In this document: in pieces, positions 37,967-47,249 of the stretch
Layout of the letters: each line of letters starts with the position of its first letter
Numbering within the stretch: the stretch's first letter is position 1
Assembly: GCF_003008575.1 (NCBI RefSeq)
Contig: NZ_CP027667.1
Location: 1,926,501 to 1,990,500 of the forward strand
From: Melaminivora suipulveris
GTDB taxonomy: Bacteria; Pseudomonadota; Gammaproteobacteria; Burkholderiales; Burkholderiaceae_C
Direction of reading: 5' to 3'
Length of the DNA: 64,000 nt
Program-made: the position numbers and the translations under genes
The notes under the pieces: model-generated
The model's input: only the letters and a program-made list of their open reading frames with translations
Database searches by the model: none
Told to the model about the DNA's origin: nothing

Positions 37967-38593
37967 ATGTCCCTCGTTCAGCCACCCGATCTGCCCTTCT
38001 CTCAGGCCTGCGAGAACAATCAGGAACCTATTCTTTCCGTGCTCGCGCAGGCGTTCGCCGACCGCCGCCGGGTACTGGAAATCGGCTCTGGCACGGGCCA
38101 GCACGGGGTGTACTTCGCGCCGCGCCTGCCGCACCTCGCCTGGCAGACCAGCGACCTGGCCGAGAACCACGCCGGCATCCGCGCCTGGCAGGCCCACCGC
38201 CCCGCTCCCAATCTGCTGCCTCCCCTGCTGCTGGACCTGCGCACCAGTGACTGGCCGCAGGGTGCGTTCGATGCGGTGTTCACCAGCAACACCGCACACA
38301 TCGTGGCGTGGCCGCTGGTGCAGCGTTTGATGGCGTTGGTGGGCGCGCATTTGCCTTCGGGCGGTGTGCTGGCGATGTACGGACCCTTCAATGTCGGCGG
38401 CGCGTTCACCAGCGACAGCAACCGCGACTTCGATGCCTGGCTGCGTTCGCGTGATCCCGCAAGTGGGCTGCGCGATGTCGAGGACGTCGTGGCCCTTGCC
38501 TTGCAACATGGCCTGCGGCTGGAGGGCGACCATGCAATGCCTGCCAACAACCGTCTGCTGATCTTGCGCCGCAACGTGTCTGGGCGCCCGTAG
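37967..38593 (+). CDS. DUF938 family SAM-dependent methyltransferase-like protein
   Basis: 208 aa. It opens with FSQACENNQEPILSVLAQAF and the SAM motif VLEIGSGTGQHGVYFA, typical of DUF938, followed by LLLDLRTSDWP, TSNTAHIVAW and MYGPFNVGGAFTSDSN. These proteins have the class I methyltransferase fold; the substrate is unknown. The 175-base gap upstream, more AT-rich than its surroundings, must hold its promoter and includes a direct repeat ACCGAAGAGTT (37828 and 37865). No obvious operon partner. Confidence 0.9.
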   Translation: MSLVQPPDLPFSQACENNQEPILSVLAQAFADRRRVLEIGSGTGQHGVYFAPRLPHLAWQTSDLAENHAGIRAWQAHRPAPNLLPPLLLDLRTSDWPQGAFDAVFTSNTAHIVAWPLVQRLMALVGAHLPSGGVLAMYGPFNVGGAFTSDSNRDFDAWLRSRDPASGLRDVEDVVALALQHGLRLEGDHAMPANNRLLILRRNVSGRP

Positions 38594-38668
38594 GCTGGCG
38601 CTGGTTCTGCGCGGCCTGTTCGCATACGGTTCAGCGACAGGCCCGGGCCCGGCAGCCGAAAGCCCCGG

Positions 38669-38884
38669 TCAGACAATCCCGTTGTCCGCCTCGAAGGTCG
38701 GCACTCGCAGCAGGTCCTTGTCGACACCCATGATGGCGCTGGCCTGCTCCAGCGCCCGCCACAGAAGCGGCGGCATGTTCAGGATGTCTTCGGGCGAATC
38801 GGCATGGGCGATCCAGGCGCTGATCTGATGGTGCTGATCGGAGGTCAGCAAGGCCAGATGCAGCATCTCGTCGATAGTTTTCAT
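38669..38884 (-). CDS. Small hypothetical protein
   Basis: 71 aa, MKTIDEMLHLALLTSDQHHQ onward, ending in FEADNGIV. Helical and acidic with no membrane span or known motif; codon third positions are GC-rich as in real genes. A TTG 30 codons upstream could extend it, but the ATG start looks natural. Not recognised beyond that; it resembles conserved small proteins of this order in style only. Confidence 0.55.
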   Translation of the reverse strand: MKTIDEMLHLALLTSDQHHQISAWIAHADSPEDILNMPPLLWRALEQASAIMGVDKDLLRVPTFEADNGIV

Positions 38885-39025
38885 GGAAAGTGTCAGAGTG
38901 TTCTTGGCGCGCGTGGCGCGGCGGTGGATGCGCGCTGGCGCACGCTGCCATTGGGCCATATAGGACTGGCGCAATGTTTGCAGCCGTCATCACCGCTGCG
39001 CTCACCGCCGAGGCTTTCGAACCCA

Positions 39026-39337
39026 TCACCGGCGTCGCCCGGCATCCATCCATCGCTGTGTCATGCCTCTCGCGAGGTTGTACCTGGCGCAGTTGTGCTG
39101 CTCCAGGTGGTCGAGCTCGGTATGCACGATGAGGCGCAGCGCCGCGACGTCAGCGGTGGCTACGCGCACCTCGGCAAGCGCGGCCTCCAGCGTTCGGCCC
39201 TGGAAGACGATGAACTGCATCAGCTCGTCCACGGTCTGCCGGTATTTGGTGCGAATCGGGTCGGGCGCCGCGACCGAGGCGCGCAGCACGCCGTACCTCT
39301 GAATCGAACGGCGGCAGATGAACTCGAACAAGTCCAC
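39026..39337 (-). CDS. Hypothetical protein, possibly a gene fragment
   Basis: 103 aa from a GTG. The stretch SIQRYGVLRASVAAPDPIRT then VDELMQFIVFQGRTLEAALAEVR reads like a real helical domain, while the last ~15 residues are basic and nondescript. No ribosome binding site is visible, and no family can be named. It may be the remnant of a larger protein. It is divergent from the dehydrogenase gene at 39466. Confidence 0.4.
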   Translation of the reverse strand: MDLFEFICRRSIQRYGVLRASVAAPDPIRTKYRQTVDELMQFIVFQGRTLEAALAEVRVATADVAALRLIVHTELDHLEQHNCARYNLARGMTQRWMDAGRRR

Positions 39338-39465
39338 CGCCGCAGCCGTCGATGTTCACCAGGCGCCGGCGGATGCTGCCGATGCCGCGTGCGTCTCGCC
39401 GCCTACACTGGCGAGCGCTAGCCCCAGGGCTGGCTTTTTTGCATCAACGGCGCGGGAGACTCACC

Positions 39466-41121
39466 ATGGCTTGGCACACCCACGAGGTTTTCAACCAATA
39501 CCCTGAACTCACGGACTACGACCTGCTGGCCACCGACGCTGCGCTGGGCGAAGCCCTGCAGCGCGGCGGTGCCGGCTGGGCCGAGGGCCAACTGGGCGCC
39601 TACGCGCGGCGCTTGGGTAGCAGCGAGACGTATCAGCTCGCCGCCGACGCCAATCGCCACACGCCGCAACTGCACAGCTTCGACAGCCGCGGCCGGCGCA
39701 TCGATCAGGTCGAATTCCACCCCAGCTGGCACCGCCTGATGGAGATGTACCGTGGCGAGGGGCTGATCTCCATGCCCTTTGCCGACGAGCGCGCCGGCCG
39801 CTGGAGCGCCTGGGCGGCGGGCTTCTATCTGCACGGTCAGATCGAGCAGGGCACGCTGTGCCCCGCGACCATGACGCAGGCCTGCATTCCGCTGTTGCAG
39901 AAGGAGCAAGGTCTGTGGGACCAGCTCCAGGACAAGCTTCTCAGCCACGCCTACGACGAGCGCGATGTGCCGGCGCAGGACAAGGCCAGCATCTGGGTCG
40001 GCATGGGCATGACGGAAAAGCAGGGCGGCTCGGACGTGCGCGCCAACACCACGGTGGCCACGCCCGTTGGCGCCGGCGGGCGCGGCGGCGAATATCTGCT
40101 GCGCGGGCACAAGTGGTTCTTCTCGGCACCCATGAGCGACGCGCATCTGGTCGTCGCGCGCACCGGCGAGGGCGGACCGTTCGCGTGCTTCTACGTGCCG
40201 CGCTGGCGTCCGGACGGCACCAAGAACGCGGTGAACGTGCAGCGCCTGAAGGACAAGGTCGGCAACCGCAGCAACTCCAGCAGCGAGGTCGAGTTTCAGG
40301 ACGCCTGGGGCATCCTGATGGGCGAGGAGGGCCGGGGCATCCCGACCATCATCGAGATGGCGACCTACACGCGGCTCAATTGCGTGGTGGGCAGCGCTGC
40401 CATCCTGCGCCAGGCCACGGCACAGGCGATCGCCTACGCGCGCAAGCGCAGCGCTTTTGGCAAGCACCTGGCCGAGCAGCCCTTGATGCGCGCCGTACTG
40501 GTCGATCTGGCGCTGGAGAGCGAGGCGGCGCTGGCGCTGTCCATGCGCCTGGCGCAGGCCTTCGAGCACGACGACGCCGCCTCGCGCGCCTGGAGCCGCA
40601 TGATGACGCCGGCGGCCAAGTTCTGGGTCTGCAAGCGCGGCGTGGAGCTGACCGGCGAGGCCATGGAGGTGCTGGGCGGCAATGGCTATGTGCTCGACGG
40701 CATCGTCGGCCGGTTGTTCCTCGAGTCGCCCGTCAACTCCATCTGGGAAGGCTCAGGCAACGTCATGTGCCTGGATGTGCTGCGCGCTTTCGGTCGCGAG
40801 CCGCAGGCGGCGCAGGCGCTGCTGGCCGAGCTTGCCCCGGTTGCCACCGGGGAGCCACGCCTGGCCGCCGCGCTGGCGCAGGTGCAGGCGCTGCTGGCGC
40901 TGCCGCCGGGCGACCTGGAGGCGCTGGGCCGTGTGCTGGCGCAGCAGCTGGTGTTGCTGGCGCAGGGCTGCCTGCTGCGCCAGAGCGCGCCGGCCTTCGT
41001 GGCCGATGCTTTCATCGCCACGCGGCTGGGCGATGCCGGCACGGGCGGGCGCGTGGCCGGCGCCATCGACACGCGCGGCCTGGACGTGCCGGCCATCCTG
41101 CAACGTGCGCTGCCGGCCTGA
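39466..41121 (+). CDS. AidB-like acyl-CoA dehydrogenase
   Basis: 551 aa flavoprotein. GMGMTEKQGGSDVRANTT is the flavin/substrate loop peculiar to the AidB branch; FFSAPMSDAHLV, RLKDKVGNRSNSSSEVEF and the C-terminal LGGNGYVLDGIVGRLFLESP support the family, as does the length (AidB about 540 aa). AidB is part of the adaptive response to alkylating agents and has weak isovaleryl-CoA dehydrogenase activity; whether this copy acts on DNA or in acyl-CoA metabolism is open. GGGAGA precedes the ATG. No Ada or AlkB gene is adjacent. Confidence 0.9.
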   Translation: MAWHTHEVFNQYPELTDYDLLATDAALGEALQRGGAGWAEGQLGAYARRLGSSETYQLAADANRHTPQLHSFDSRGRRIDQVEFHPSWHRLMEMYRGEGLISMPFADERAGRWSAWAAGFYLHGQIEQGTLCPATMTQACIPLLQKEQGLWDQLQDKLLSHAYDERDVPAQDKASIWVGMGMTEKQGGSDVRANTTVATPVGAGGRGGEYLLRGHKWFFSAPMSDAHLVVARTGEGGPFACFYVPRWRPDGTKNAVNVQRLKDKVGNRSNSSSEVEFQDAWGILMGEEGRGIPTIIEMATYTRLNCVVGSAAILRQATAQAIAYARKRSAFGKHLAEQPLMRAVLVDLALESEAALALSMRLAQAFEHDDAASRAWSRMMTPAAKFWVCKRGVELTGEAMEVLGGNGYVLDGIVGRLFLESPVNSIWEGSGNVMCLDVLRAFGREPQAAQALLAELAPVATGEPRLAAALAQVQALLALPPGDLEALGRVLAQQLVLLAQGCLLRQSAPAFVADAFIATRLGDAGTGGRVAGAIDTRGLDVPAILQRALPA

Positions 41122-41150
41122 CGTTTGGCCATGAGCGCCGCCGCTGGGGC

Positions 41151-41219
41151 CGGTTTTTGGTCAAATCAGGCCTCAGTCGGCGTGAATAAAGCGCAGGTAG
41201 CTCAACTATTGATAGCAAA
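41151..41219 (+). repeat. Dispersed hairpin element, family A copy 9
   Basis: CGGTTTTTGGTCAAATCAGG, CCTCAGTCGGCGTGAATAAA, GCGCAGGTAGCT and GATAGC. It is one of the most complete copies. Confidence 0.9.
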
Positions 41220-41252
41220 ATCCACCGCTCCTCGCCGCGCGACAATGCCCGC

Positions 41253-42452
41253 ATGCTGACCTTGCAAGACATCCAGGACGCCGCCGAGCGTCTGCGCGGC
41301 CAGGTGCTGCGCACGCCCTGCCTCGAATCGCGCACCCTCTCGCAGATCGTCGGTGCGCAGGTCTTTCTGAAGTTCGAGAACCTGCAGTTCACCGCCTCCT
41401 TCAAGGAGCGCGGCGCGTGCAATCGGCTGGCGCAGCTCTCGCCTGAGGAGCGCGCGCGCGGCGTGGTGGCGATGAGCGCCGGCAACCACGCCCAGGGCGT
41501 GGCCTACCACGCGCAGCGCCTGGGCCTGCGCGCGGTGATCGTCATGCCCTGCTTCACGCCCGGTGTGAAAGTCGAGCGCACACGCGGCTTCGGCGCCGAG
41601 GTGGTGCTGCGTGGCGACACGCTGGAGCAGGCGCGTGCCCATGCCTACGAGCTGGCCGAGCAGCAGGGCCTGATCTTCATCCACCCCTACGACGACGAAG
41701 CCATCGCCGCCGGCCAGGGCACGGTGGCGCTGGAGATGCTGGCCGAGCAGCCCGACCTGGATGCGCTCATCGTCTCGGTGGGCGGCGGCGGGCTGCTGGC
41801 GGGCATGGCCACGGCGGCGCGGGCTCTCAAACCCGGCCTGGAGATCGTCGGCGTGCAGGCGGCGCGCTTTCCGGCCATGGTCAACGCCGTCAAGGGCACG
41901 CAGCACGAGCAGGGCACTTCGACCATCGCCGAGGGTATTGCCGTGGGCCAGCCTGGCGCCATCACACGCGAGGCCATCGCGCGCCTGGTGGACGACCTGC
42001 TGCTGGTCGAGGAGGGCGACATCGAGCAGGCCGTGCTGATGCTGCTGGAGATCGAGAAAACCCTGGTCGAGGGCGCGGGCGCTGCCGGTTTGGCGGCGCT
42101 GATCCGCCACGGCGAGCGTTTTGCCGGCAAGAAGGTCGGCCTGGTGCTGTCGGGCGGCAACATCGACCCGCTGCTGCTGGCGGCGATCATCGAGCGCGGC
42201 ATGGTGCGCTCGGGGCGCCTGGCGCGCATCCGCGTGAGCGCACGCGATGTGCCCGGCGTGCTGGCGCGCATCACCGCCACCGTGGCGCAGGCCGGCGCCA
42301 ACATCGAGGAAGTGCACCACCAGCGCGCCTTCACCCTGCTGGCGGCGCAGAACGTGGAGATCGAGCTGGTGCTGCAAACGCGCGGCCGCGCGCACATCGA
42401 GCAGGTCTTGGCCGCCCTGCGCGCGGCGGATATGCAGGCGGTGGAGCGCTGA
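41253..42452 (+). CDS. ilvA: Threonine ammonia-lyase with ACT domain
   Basis: 399 aa PLP enzyme that deaminates threonine to 2-oxobutanoate. ASFKERGACN holds the PLP Lys51, SAGNHAQG at 75-82 binds the phosphate, VGGGGLLAG is the glycine loop, and a single ACT-like domain occupies about 325-399 (VSARDVPGVLARITATVAQAGANI). This short one-ACT form differs from the 500-residue biosynthetic IlvA with two ACT modules and resembles the form found alone in many betaproteobacteria, where it may serve isoleucine synthesis or threonine breakdown. Confidence 0.93.
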   Translation: MLTLQDIQDAAERLRGQVLRTPCLESRTLSQIVGAQVFLKFENLQFTASFKERGACNRLAQLSPEERARGVVAMSAGNHAQGVAYHAQRLGLRAVIVMPCFTPGVKVERTRGFGAEVVLRGDTLEQARAHAYELAEQQGLIFIHPYDDEAIAAGQGTVALEMLAEQPDLDALIVSVGGGGLLAGMATAARALKPGLEIVGVQAARFPAMVNAVKGTQHEQGTSTIAEGIAVGQPGAITREAIARLVDDLLLVEEGDIEQAVLMLLEIEKTLVEGAGAAGLAALIRHGERFAGKKVGLVLSGGNIDPLLLAAIIERGMVRSGRLARIRVSARDVPGVLARITATVAQAGANIEEVHHQRAFTLLAAQNVEIELVLQTRGRAHIEQVLAALRAADMQAVER

Positions 42453-42516
42453 GCGCAGCCCTGCTTGCTAAACTGGCGCCCACCCGACCAGAACACCAGA
42501 CTCAGGAGATACCAAC

Positions 42517-42678
42517 ATGGCCTCGTCCACCCCCGCCCAAGCTGCCGCCGTCGACCCGCAGGACCTGCATCCCGTGGATGCCGTGGAATCCGTCGTGCCG
42601 CTGATCCCGGTGGTCGTGCCCGCCGTCGGCGCGGCCATGATCTTCCTGCTGGCCTTCATCGCCGTGTACATGGCTTGA
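42517..42678 (+). CDS. Small single-span membrane protein
   Basis: 53 aa, MASSTPAQAAAVDPQDLHPV, then a hydrophobic helix of about 22 residues (PAVGAAMIFLLAFIAVYMA at the end). AGGAG lies seven bases upstream of the ATG and a textbook terminator follows 35 bases after the stop, so it is a real short gene with its own end. The acidic N-terminus suggests it stays in the cytoplasm. Function unknown. Confidence 0.75.
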   Translation: MASSTPAQAAAVDPQDLHPVDAVESVVPLIPVVVPAVGAAMIFLLAFIAVYMA

Positions 42679-42712
42679 GCGCGGGCGGCTCTGCCGCCGC
42701 CCCCTCGCCGGC

Positions 42713-42735
42713 GCCCCGCCCTGCGGGGCTTTTTT
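42713..42735 (+). terminator. Intrinsic terminator
   Basis: GCCCCGC, loop CCT, GCGGGGC, then TTTTTT. It ends the transcript of the small membrane protein, possibly together with ilvA. Confidence 0.93.
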
Positions 42736-42768
42736 GTGCGCGCTCGGCGGGCAGCGATGGCGCTTGTC

Positions 42769-43692
42769 TTATCGGCGGGGCTCCTGGAGCGTGGACATCC
42801 GCCCTGCCTGGTCCGCCACCTGCTGGTAGCGCAGCCACTGCCGGCCCACGGCATGGTCGAAGACCAGGGCGTTGCGCGCCACGGCGGTCACCTGCTGCTC
42901 CTGGCCGCCCGCGTTGGACGAGATGACAAAGACCAGGCGCTGCCCCTGCGCGGCAAAGGGCACGCCGCGCTGCGCGTCCTCGCCCAGCGCGTCCACCAGC
43001 TGCTCCAGAATGCCGGCCGCGGCCGGGCCATGCGGCGTGGTGCGCGTGAAGGACGCAGCCGGCGCCGACTGCGACTGCTGCGCGCGCCAGCGCCCTGCCG
43101 GCCCTTCGGCGGAGTTCAGCGCGTTGCACGGCTGACCCAGGCAGTCCAGGCGCGCGGCTTCGGCGTCGCTCAGCACGCGGCGGCTGGCAGCGTCCAGGCC
43201 GGCATTCATGCCGCGCAGCGGCGACATCACGAACCGCCAGCGCACATGCGGGCCGACGCCGAAGGCCTGCGCCGGCGCGACCCGCCCCGGCGGCGCAGCG
43301 GCCGCAGCATCGGCACGCACGGCAGCGCCCAGGTTGATGCGCACGATGTCCACCACGTGTCGCAGATCGTCCGGCTGCGCGGCTGGCGTCACGGGCTGCC
43401 AGTCCACCAGGTAGCGCGCGTGCGGGATGGCGCCCTCGTGACTGTCCATCAGCAACAGTGCGCGCACCGGTGCGGCCAGATCGGCATCGGCCCGGAAGGC
43501 CGACGCATCCAGCTTGGGAAATCGGGCTTTGGTGTAGTAGCGGTCGCCTTCCAGGGTTTGGACGTCGACGGCGCGAAAGCCGGCAGCCTCGACGAAGCGC
43601 TGCAGCGGATCCGCATGGCCGGCCGCGCAGGCCAGCAACCCCGCCGCCAGAGTGCAGACCCCCAGGACGTGTTTTGCCGTGTTACTTGACAT
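42769..43692 (-). CDS. Exported hypothetical protein
   Basis: 307 aa with an N-terminal signal (VLGVCTLAAGLLACAAGHA). Cleavage may follow GHA, or the Cys in LLAC may carry lipid; the -2 Leu makes the lipobox imperfect. The mature part has no known domain; FVEAAGFRAVDVQTLEGDRYY, a tract of DAAAAAPPGRV, and a late region with VFVISSNAGGQEQQV and QWLRYQQVADQAG are seen. AGGCGAGG precedes the ATG at 43692. It is convergent with the small membrane protein gene and divergent from pckG. Unknown role in the periplasm or outer membrane. Confidence 0.8.
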   Translation of the reverse strand: MSSNTAKHVLGVCTLAAGLLACAAGHADPLQRFVEAAGFRAVDVQTLEGDRYYTKARFPKLDASAFRADADLAAPVRALLLMDSHEGAIPHARYLVDWQPVTPAAQPDDLRHVVDIVRINLGAAVRADAAAAAPPGRVAPAQAFGVGPHVRWRFVMSPLRGMNAGLDAASRRVLSDAEAARLDCLGQPCNALNSAEGPAGRWRAQQSQSAPAASFTRTTPHGPAAAGILEQLVDALGEDAQRGVPFAAQGQRLVFVISSNAGGQEQQVTAVARNALVFDHAVGRQWLRYQQVADQAGRMSTLQEPRR

Positions 43693-43929
43693 CGTCGCCT
43701 CGCCTTTATTGATGCAAAGCCCGCCACCATAGCGGCGGATGCGGATACGGCAATAGGCGCGGATGGCTGCAGTTGCCGCAAATTGGCCGCAAAAAGCGCG
43801 GCGCTGTTGGCGCTCTCTGCCCAGGATGGATGCGCTGGCACGAAGGAAAAGCGCGTAGTGCGTACACCGCCTATGCACGAACGGCGCATTTAATGATGCT
43901 TATTTTGCATAGTTTCGCCCCCTGTCCGA

Positions 43930-43958
43930 CAGACACATTGCCGGGGGCTTCCTAGAAT
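43930..43958 (+). promoter_or_regulatory. Candidate sigma-70 promoter of pckG
   Basis: CAGACA (43930-43935), 17-base spacer, TAGAAT (43953-43958), giving a leader of about 150 bases. Confidence 0.5.
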
Positions 43959-44012
43959 CGTTGTCCCGGCCGTGGCGCGGACCGGCAGCGGCGCCAGCCG
44001 CTGCGCCTCCAG

Positions 44013-44090
44013 CCGTTTTCTCACAGGCAGCGACGCGATCGCGCATCCAGGCGCCCGCCCTCCCGCCACCTGCTTCCTGTGAAAAAACGG
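44013..44090 (+). promoter_or_regulatory. Inverted repeat in the pckG leader
   Basis: CCGTTTTCTCACAGG (44013-44027) is the reverse complement of CCTGTGAAAAAACGG (44076-44090) except for one base. As RNA it makes a long hairpin ending 23 bases before the pckG ATG; as DNA it could be two operator half-sites. Confidence 0.55.
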
Positions 44091-44113
44091 TTTTCAACTC
44101 AGGAAGCTTTCCC

Positions 44114-45982
44114 ATGAACGCACCCACCATGCAGGGGCTGGACATCCAGGCCCCCTCCTACGTCAAGAACGCCCAGCTCATCGCCTGGGTGGCCGAGATG
44201 GCCGCGCTGTGCAAGCCCGCGCGCATCCACTGGTGTGACGGCAGCCAGCAGGAGTACGACCAGCTGTGCCAGCAACTGGTCGACGCCGGCACCTTCAAGC
44301 GCCTGAACCCGGCCAAGCGCCCGAACAGCTACCTGGCCTGGTCCGACCCGTCCGACGTGGCGCGCGTCGAAGACCGCACCTTCATCTGCTCGGAGAAGAA
44401 GGACGACGCTGGCCCGACCAACAACTGGATGGACCCCGGGCAGATGCGCGCCACGCTGCGCCCGCTGTTCGACGGCTGCATGCGCGGGCGCACCATGTAC
44501 GTGGTGCCGTTCTCCATGGGCCCGCTGGGCAGCCCAATAGCCCACATCGGCGTGGAGCTGTCCGACAGCGCCTATGTGGCGGTGAACATGCGGGTCATGA
44601 CGCGCATGGGCCGCGCCGTGTACGACGTGCTGGGCACCGATGGCGACTTCGTGCCCTGCATGCACACCGTGGGCGCGCCGCTGGCCGAAGGGCAGAAGGA
44701 CGAGACCAGCTGGCCCTGCAACCCGGACACCAAGTACATCGTCCACTACCCCGAGACGCGCGAGATCTGGAGCTACGGCTCGGGCTATGGCGGCAACGCC
44801 CTGCTGGGCAAGAAGTGCCTGGCGCTGCGCATCGCTTCCAAGATGGGCCGCGACGAAGGCTGGCTGGCCGAGCACATGCTGATCCTGGGCGTGCAAAGCC
44901 CCGAGGGCAGGAAGCACCACGTCGCAGCCGCCTTCCCCAGCGCCTGCGGCAAGACCAATTTCTCGATGCTGGTGCCGCCGCCGGCCTTCGATGGCTGGAA
45001 GGTGACGACCATCGGCGACGACATCGCCTGGATCAAGCCGCAGGCCGATGGCAGCTTGCGCGCCATCAACCCGGAAGCGGGTTACTTCGGTGTCGCCCCC
45101 GGCACCAACATGAAGACCAACCCGAACTGCATGCTCAGCCTGCAGCGCGACGTGATCTTCACCAACGTCGCGCTGACCGACGATGGCGACGTGTGGTGGG
45201 AGGGCATGGAAGCCGACACCGGCACCGTTCCCGAGCACCTGATCGACTGGCAGGGCCGCGACTGGACGCCGAAAATCGCCAAGGAAACCGGCGCCAAGGC
45301 CGCCCACCCCAACGCCCGCTTCACCGTGGCCGCGACCAACAACCCGGCGCTGGATGCGGCCTGGGACGATCCGGCCGGCGTGAAGATCGACGCCATCATC
45401 TTCGGCGGCCGTCGCTCGACCACCGTGCCCCTGGTGACCGAGGCGCGCAACTGGACCGAAGGCGTCTACATGGCCGCCACCATGGGCAGCGAGACCACGG
45501 CGGCAGCCTTCGGCAAGCAGGGCGTGGTGCGCCGCGACCCCTTCGCCATGCTGCCCTTCATCGGCTACAACATGAGCGAGTACTTCCAGCACTGGCTGGA
45601 ACTCGGCTCGAAGATCGAAGCCCTGGGCGGGCAGCTGCCGCGCATCTTCACCACCAACTGGTTCCGCAAGGACGCGGCCGGCAAGTTCGTCTGGCCCGGC
45701 TACGGCGAGAACATGCGCGTGCTCAAGTGGATGATCGACCGCATCGAGGGCAGCGCGCAAGGCCGGGAGACGCCCTTCGGCATCGCGCCGGCGTTCGCCG
45801 AGATCAACTGGAGCGGGCTGGATTTCACGAGCGCCCAGTTCGACAGCGTGACCAGCATCGACCGCGCCGCCTGGGCCGAGGAGCTGCGCTCGCACGCCGA
45901 ACACTTCGACAAACTGGCGCAGGGCCTGCCGGAGCAGCTGCTCGCCACCAAGGCGCAGCTGCACGAGCGCCTGGGCGCCTGA
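44114..45982 (+). CDS. pckG: Phosphoenolpyruvate carboxykinase (GTP)
   Basis: 622 aa cytosolic enzyme that converts oxaloacetate and GTP to phosphoenolpyruvate, GDP and CO2 for gluconeogenesis. [13 protein letters not shown] is the P-loop with the reactive Cys typical of the GTP form; [16 protein letters not shown] and [10 protein letters not shown] bind the metals; NWFRKD and the C-terminal guanine pocket follow. Length matches the family. AGGAAG lies before the ATG at 44114; an in-frame start at 43961 would include the leader and is rejected. The patatin gene follows four bases after the stop. Confidence 0.97.
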   Translation: MNAPTMQGLDIQAPSYVKNAQLIAWVAEMAALCKPARIHWCDGSQQEYDQLCQQLVDAGTFKRLNPAKRPNSYLAWSDPSDVARVEDRTFICSEKKDDAGPTNNWMDPGQMRATLRPLFDGCMRGRTMYVVPFSMGPLGSPIAHIGVELSDSAYVAVNMRVMTRMGRAVYDVLGTDGDFVPCMHTVGAPLAEGQKDETSWPCNPDTKYIVHYPETREIWSYGSGYGGNALLGKKCLALRIASKMGRDEGWLAEHMLILGVQSPEGRKHHVAAAFPSACGKTNFSMLVPPPAFDGWKVTTIGDDIAWIKPQADGSLRAINPEAGYFGVAPGTNMKTNPNCMLSLQRDVIFTNVALTDDGDVWWEGMEADTGTVPEHLIDWQGRDWTPKIAKETGAKAAHPNARFTVAATNNPALDAAWDDPAGVKIDAIIFGGRRSTTVPLVTEARNWTEGVYMAATMGSETTAAAFGKQGVVRRDPFAMLPFIGYNMSEYFQHWLELGSKIEALGGQLPRIFTTNWFRKDAAGKFVWPGYGENMRVLKWMIDRIEGSAQGRETPFGIAPAFAEINWSGLDFTSAQFDSVTSIDRAAWAEELRSHAEHFDKLAQGLPEQLLATKAQLHERLGA

Positions 45983-45986
45983 CCCG

Positions 45987-47249
45987 ATGCCGCGCAGCCG
46001 CCGCGCCGTCCCGGCCCGGCCGCCGCTGCGGCTGCTGCACGGCAGCGCCGCTGAAGGCGCGCCGCAAGCGCCTGCGGCAGCGGCGGTCAACGCGCTGGTG
46101 CTGCAGGGCGGCGGCGCCCTGGGCTCCTACCAGGCCGGCGCCTTCGAGGCGCTGGCGGCGCGCGCGCAGGAGCTGCATTGGGTCGCCGGCATCTCGATTG
46201 GCGCCATCAATGCCGCGCTGATCGCCGGCAACCCGGCGCCGCTGCGCGTGCAGCGGCTGCGCGAGTTCTGGGAGCGCGTGAGTCTGGCCGTGCCGCTGCT
46301 GCCCGATCCGCCCGACCTGCCGCAGCCCATGCGCGGCTGGTGGGACGGCAGCATGGCGCTGTGGGGCATGTGGAGCGGCGTCTCGGGCTTCTTCGCGCCG
46401 CGCCCGTGGTGGAACTGGTGGCCGCAGCATCCGGCGAGCTGGTACGACACCGCGCCGCTGCGAGGCACCCTGCTGGAGCTGGTCGATTTCGAGCTGCTCA
46501 ACGACGGGCCCATGCGCTTTTCCGTCGGCGCCGTGGACGTGCAAAGCGGCAACTTCGAGTATTTCGACAACCGGCGCCAGCGCATCGGGCCGGAGCACAT
46601 CATGGCCAGCGGCGCCCTGCCGCCGGGTTTCGCCCCCGTGCCCATCGACGGGCGCTGGTACTGGGACGGCGGCCTGGTCTCCAACACGCCCCTGGCCTAT
46701 GTGCTGAGCCGCCTGCAGGCCGATCCGGACACGCCGGTCACCATCTTCCAGATCGATTTGTTCAGCGCGCGCGGCCAGGTGCCGCACACGCTGCAGGAGG
46801 CGGTCGAGCGCGACAAGGACATCCGCTACTCCAGCCGCACACGCCTGGTCAGCGATCTGATGCGCGAGCGCCATCACTGGCACCTGCGCCTGCAGCGGCT
46901 GGCCGAGCTGCTGCCGCCCGAGCAGCGCGCCAGCGCCGAAGTGCAGGAGCTTTTGGCCGGCACGCGCGACCCGGCGATGACGCTGGTGCACGTGATCCTG
47001 AGCGGCAAGGAGCGCAGCGCGCACTTCAAGGACTATGAATTCTCGCGTCTGTCCATGAACGAGCGCTGGCAGGCCGGCCAGTCGGACATGCGCGCCGCGC
47101 TGCAACTGCTGGACGAGCAGCCGCCGCCGCGCCCAGGGCGGCTGCGCGTGCTCGACCACCAGGCCGGCGCGCGCGCCGTGCGCGACGATCCGCCGCCGCT
47201 GGCGCAGCCGGCCGACGGGGCCGCCGCGCCGGACGATCAGAAGCGGTAG
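45987..47249 (+). CDS. Patatin-like phospholipase (DUF3734 type)
   Basis: 420 aa. The patatin domain has the oxyanion loop GGGALGSYQAGAFEAL (about 42-57), the nucleophile GISIG (about 69-73) and the catalytic DGG in YWDGGLVSNTP, forming the Ser-Asp dyad of phospholipases. The C-terminal part, with HVILSGKERSAHFKDYEFSR, matches the extension found in this subfamily. No signal peptide, so it likely acts on lipids in the cytoplasm or at the inner membrane. It is probably coupled to pckG by proximity; its 3' end overlaps the convergent gene by 13 bases. Confidence 0.92.
   Translation: MPRSRRAVPARPPLRLLHGSAAEGAPQAPAAAAVNALVLQGGGALGSYQAGAFEALAARAQELHWVAGISIGAINAALIAGNPAPLRVQRLREFWERVSLAVPLLPDPPDLPQPMRGWWDGSMALWGMWSGVSGFFAPRPWWNWWPQHPASWYDTAPLRGTLLELVDFELLNDGPMRFSVGAVDVQSGNFEYFDNRRQRIGPEHIMASGALPPGFAPVPIDGRWYWDGGLVSNTPLAYVLSRLQADPDTPVTIFQIDLFSARGQVPHTLQEAVERDKDIRYSSRTRLVSDLMRERHHWHLRLQRLAELLPPEQRASAEVQELLAGTRDPAMTLVHVILSGKERSAHFKDYEFSRLSMNERWQAGQSDMRAALQLLDEQPPPRPGRLRVLDHQAGARAVRDDPPPLAQPADGAAAPDDQKR

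Larger units (their letters stand above)
43693..44113. other. Intergenic control region of pckG and the exported protein gene
   Basis: 421 bases without a gene. It holds a candidate pckG promoter (43930-43958) and an inverted repeat in the pckG leader (44013-44027 with 44076-44090). 43860-43930 is more AT-rich than its surroundings and could hold the divergent promoter. Nothing else is recognised. Confidence 0.6.
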
